Shown here: one piece after another, positions 6,571-8,309 of the stretch
How positions within the stretch are numbered: position 1 is the first letter of the stretch
How the letters are laid out: each line of letters starts with the position of its first letter
Assembly: GCA_047618565.1 (NCBI GenBank)
Contig: JBLHKW010000191.1
Location: forward strand, 1-8,309
Reading direction: 5' to 3'
From: JBLHKW01 sp047618565
Lineage (GTDB): Bacteria; Planctomycetota; UBA1135; GCA-002686595
DNA: 8,309 nucleotides
The notes under the pieces: model-generated
What the model was told of the DNA's origin: nothing
The model's database searches: none
Seen by the model: the letters and a program-made list of their open reading frames with translations, nothing else
Program-made: the position numbers and the translations under genes

Positions 6571-6599
6571 TGGGTACTCCTGTGCTCGATGGTTATCAA
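6571..6599 (-). promoter_or_regulatory. Candidate promoter for the phosphatase-kinase operon
   Basis: On the minus strand TTGATA (6599-6594) is a good -35 match and is followed after 17 bases by TACCCA (6576-6571), a weak -10. If real, the leader would run about 135 bases and contain the competing stem-loops at 6519-6570. Confidence 0.25.
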
Positions 6600-6644
6600 G
6601 TCCGGAGCGGCCCGTGACCTCCCGGAGCTAACATTAGGGCGGCC

Positions 6645-6658
6645 TACCCGGGTATCAT
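6645..6658 (+). promoter_or_regulatory. Possible -10 region of the ankyrin gene, overlapping a palindrome
   Basis: TATCAT (6653-6658) is a fair -10 candidate about 35 bases before the start codon, but no good -35 element lies 17 bases upstream (AACATT). It overlaps the perfect 10-bp palindrome TACCCGGGTA (6645-6654), a possible operator. Two direct copies of CCGGAGC lie 20 bp apart just upstream (6602-6608, 6622-6628). Confidence 0.25.
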
Positions 6659-6684
6659 GAAACAGGGGACTGTTTCCCCCGGAG
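6659..6684 (+). promoter_or_regulatory. Dyad abutting the ribosome-binding site of the ankyrin gene
   Basis: GAAACAG (6659-6665) pairs perfectly with CTGTTTC (6670-6676) around a GGGA loop. An alternative stem, GGGGA (6665-6669) with TCCCC (6675-6679), excludes the first. The Shine-Dalgarno site GGAG (6681-6684) follows directly, eight bases before the ATG, and is the only convincing ribosome-binding site in the window. The dyad could be an operator, a translational control hairpin or a dispersed palindrome. Confidence 0.5.
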
Positions 6685-6692
6685 TGACCTGA

Positions 6693-8114
6693 ATGAATGC
6701 CCGTCAAACAATCCTGATCGCTGGGGCCCTGGCGGCCCTCGTCGTGCTCCCCGCGGCTCGAGCTTCGGTCGATGATCTGAAGTGGGGCATCCACCCCCAG
6801 ATCTCCGACTCGCAGGAGTTTCTAGACGCGGTCCGGGCAGGCGACATCGAGCTCATCGAGCGCTTGCTGGAAGCCCGTCCCGAGCTCATGGAGTGCGGAG
6901 ACGACCAGGGGCGCTCGGCGCTGGTGGTGGCCTTCCTGAACGACCAGGACCTCGCGGGCCAGGCGCTCGTGCACTACGGATTTCAGCCGGATCTGGTCGA
7001 GTCCGCGATGATTCCCGATTGGAGTCGGGTGAACCTCATGCTCGACGGTGGGCTGGATCGTCTCAATGAATACCACCCGGTCGGAGGGACCGTCCTCTAC
7101 GCAGCCGCGCGTGTGGGACGCCCGCAGTTGTGGCGACTCCAGACGCGCGGCGCGGACGCCAACGCGAACCCCCTGGGTGCTGAGGGCGTCACCGCAGCCT
7201 TTGGGGCCGTCGAATGTCCGGACCCGATCGACGCCTACGTGACGGCCGTGAGCCTCTTCAGCAACGGGGCAGACGTCAATGCGCCGCAACGTGGCGGCTG
7301 GTCCGTACTGCACGCTGCCGTGGACAGGGGCCACATGCCGCTGGTGCGCTACCTGATCCGACGCGGAGCGGCAATCGACGCGCGCGACGACGAGGGGAAG
7401 ACTGCACTGGACGTGGCGGTTCGTCGCAAGTTTGACGGGCTCGCTGAACTGCTCCGGAACCACGAGGGCATCCGGCGCGACCATCAGGCGCGCCGGGGCA
7501 CGCACGATGCCAAGGGCAATCCGATCACCTATCCGGACATGGCCGATATCGGGCGTGTACCGCGCGAGCGGATATGCAAGTCAGCGCGACAGAGCTTGAT
7601 GAAGGTGAGCGGTGCTCTGGCAAAGGAGCCACGTCTCGCACTCGTGCAGTCCTTGCAGGGAGACTTCGCGGTAGAAGTGGCGGCACGTGATGGTCGGCGT
7701 GACGTCGTGGAGACGCTACTGGACGCTGGTGCACCCCAGTCGTTCGGTACGACACTCATGATCCGCGACCTCGAACGCGCGCAGGCCATGCTGGCCGAAG
7801 ACCCGCTGCGAATCTACGAGCGTGGCTCCGACGATACGCCCGTCATGTGGTTCTGTGCCCTCGGCGGTGCGAGCATCGAGGTGGCCAAGTTCTTGCTGGC
7901 GAACGGTGTCGACGTGGATCAGGCGACCCTCGGGACGACCGCATTGCACTGGGCTGCCCGGAACGGACACATCGAGCTGGCGCGCTTCCTGCTGGACCAC
8001 GGAGCCGATATCGATGCTGTCGGCTATCAGTTCTCGCGCGCGGGCAAGACACCTCTGGAAGTCGCCCGCACTCAGAGGCAGTGGGACATGACCGAGTTCC
8101 TCGAAGGACGCTGA
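6693..8114 (+). CDS. Exported ankyrin-repeat protein
   Basis: A 473-residue protein with a clear signal peptide (residues 1-24, hydrophobic core I-L-I-A-G-A-L-A-A-L-V-V-L, cleavage expected after A-R-A). Ankyrin repeats lie at about 38-70, 132-160, 199-257 (G-W-S-V-L-H-A-A-V-D-R-G-H, then the next repeat starting G-K-T-A-L-D-V-A) and 326-350. The last set at 380-473 includes T-T-A-L-H-W-A-A-R-N-G-H-I-E-L-A-R-F-L-L-D-H-G-A-D-I. The array is interrupted at about 262-325 by a charged, non-ankyrin stretch, so there may be two separate ankyrin stacks. Ankyrin repeats bind proteins; the partner is unknown and no enzyme motif is seen. The start has a good Shine-Dalgarno site, GGAG, eight bases upstream. 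It is divergent from the phosphatase-kinase operon and followed by the right-hand repeat. Confidence 0.93.
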   Translation: MNARQTILIAGALAALVVLPAARASVDDLKWGIHPQISDSQEFLDAVRAGDIELIERLLEARPELMECGDDQGRSALVVAFLNDQDLAGQALVHYGFQPDLVESAMIPDWSRVNLMLDGGLDRLNEYHPVGGTVLYAAARVGRPQLWRLQTRGADANANPLGAEGVTAAFGAVECPDPIDAYVTAVSLFSNGADVNAPQRGGWSVLHAAVDRGHMPLVRYLIRRGAAIDARDDEGKTALDVAVRRKFDGLAELLRNHEGIRRDHQARRGTHDAKGNPITYPDMADIGRVPRERICKSARQSLMKVSGALAKEPRLALVQSLQGDFAVEVAARDGRRDVVETLLDAGAPQSFGTTLMIRDLERAQAMLAEDPLRIYERGSDDTPVMWFCALGGASIEVAKFLLANGVDVDQATLGTTALHWAARNGHIELARFLLDHGADIDAVGYQFSRAGKTPLEVARTQRQWDMTEFLEGR

Positions 8115-8160
8115 CGGCGGCAGGGAGTGAGATGCGGGCCGGCGGGAAGGCGGCGCGGGG

Positions 8161-8178
8161 GTATGGGTATGGGTATGG
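8161..8178. repeat. Hexamer tandem repeat (GTATGG)3
   Basis: Three perfect copies of GTATGG run from 8161 to 8178, ending exactly where the conserved tail of the right-hand composite repeat begins (8177). It occupies the same position relative to that tail as the 11-bp minisatellite does in the left copy. The 46 bases between the ankyrin stop and this array are G-rich and show nothing else. Confidence 0.85.
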
Positions 8179-8300
8179 TTCCCTCTGCTTCGGGCTCTGG
8201 AGCAAAACGGGGGGACGCCCCACCTTGCCCCGTCACCGCCAGCGACGGGGCCCCAAAGGGGCGTATCCCGACGCTGGCGGTGACGGGGCAAGGCGGGGCG
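8177..8300 (+). repeat. Right copy of the composite palindromic repeat, 29-bp arms
   Basis: Bases 8216-8244 pair with 8272-8300 over 29 positions with a single mismatch. The 27-base centre folds further: 8246-8249 with 8267-8270, a four-base bulge (8263-8266), then GCCCC (8250-8254) with GGGGC (8258-8262) around an AAA loop. The left copy has the same bulged apex in opposite orientation. The tail 8177-8207 matches the reverse complement of 71-101 at 27 of 31 positions. The element follows the ankyrin gene and could end its transcript, but has no T-run. A REP/MITE-like dispersed repeat is the likeliest class. Confidence 0.85.
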
Positions 8301-8309
8301 AGGAGGAGT

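Noticed and set aside
6489..6794. Minus-strand frame of 101 codons across the start of the ankyrin gene
   Set aside because: It overlaps the signal peptide region antisense and has no domain, promoter or ribosome-binding site.
1..8309. Insertion sequence or composite transposon bounded by the inverted repeats
   Set aside because: No transposase, integrase or target duplication is visible in the window, and the genes look like ordinary chromosomal genes.
1..8309. tRNA or rRNA genes
   Set aside because: I saw no tRNA cloverleaf with a T-loop motif and no rRNA-like sequence in the intergenic gaps.

Overview
The window is GC-rich and tightly packed. It holds five genes I can support, with short intergenic gaps of about 15 to 260 bases. 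The best guess at origin is a planctomycete (Planctomycetota), probably from the marine lineages that contain Saltatorellus and Engelhardtia-like strains. This rests on the C-terminal domain of the 1027-residue exported protein (its W-N-F-Q...R-D...F-T/L-T-D-A-V-x-V-T-F ending is one I associate with that group), on the lack of clear Shine-Dalgarno sites at most starts, and on the gene content. It is an inference from memory, not a database result.

Layout, left to right. Bases 1-251 carry no gene: a palindromic repeat cut by the window edge, a conserved tail, an 11-bp minisatellite and a run of C-tracts. Bases 252-1855 are a two-gene minus-strand operon: a DGPF/YCII-domain protein followed by an ECF42-type sigma factor with a C-terminal TPR-like extension. 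A promoter-like site (TGTCGA, 17 bp, CGTC) upstream fits the promoter reported for ECF42 factors and suggests autoregulation. Bases 1984-5067 (minus) encode a large secreted protein with seven 55-residue repeats, a second repeat-rich region and a planctomycete-type C-terminal domain. Bases 5238-6432 (minus) are a histidine-phosphatase gene followed 16 bases later by a small P-loop kinase gene, ending in a stem-loop. Bases 6433-6692 are a divergent regulatory region with several inverted repeats. Bases 6693-8114 (plus) encode an exported ankyrin-repeat protein. Bases 8115-8309 carry a hexamer tandem repeat and a second, nearly complete copy of the palindromic repeat.

The most unusual signal is at the two ends. 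Downstream of both outward-facing genes (sigma factor on the left, ankyrin gene on the right) the order is the same as read from the gene: stop codon, a short tandem repeat (11-bp units on one side, 6-bp on the other), a conserved 31-base block (27 of 31 identical), then a long palindrome with a bulged apex. This looks like one dispersed composite repeat family that sits at gene 3' ends and grows a different tandem array at the same edge. Because both window ends fall in or beside such repeats, the window may be a contig that broke at them.

Functionally the genes do not form one pathway. The clearest unit is the ECF42-DGPF operon. The kinase-phosphatase pair is probably co-transcribed but its substrate is unknown. 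The two exported proteins are repeat scaffolds without a visible catalytic site.
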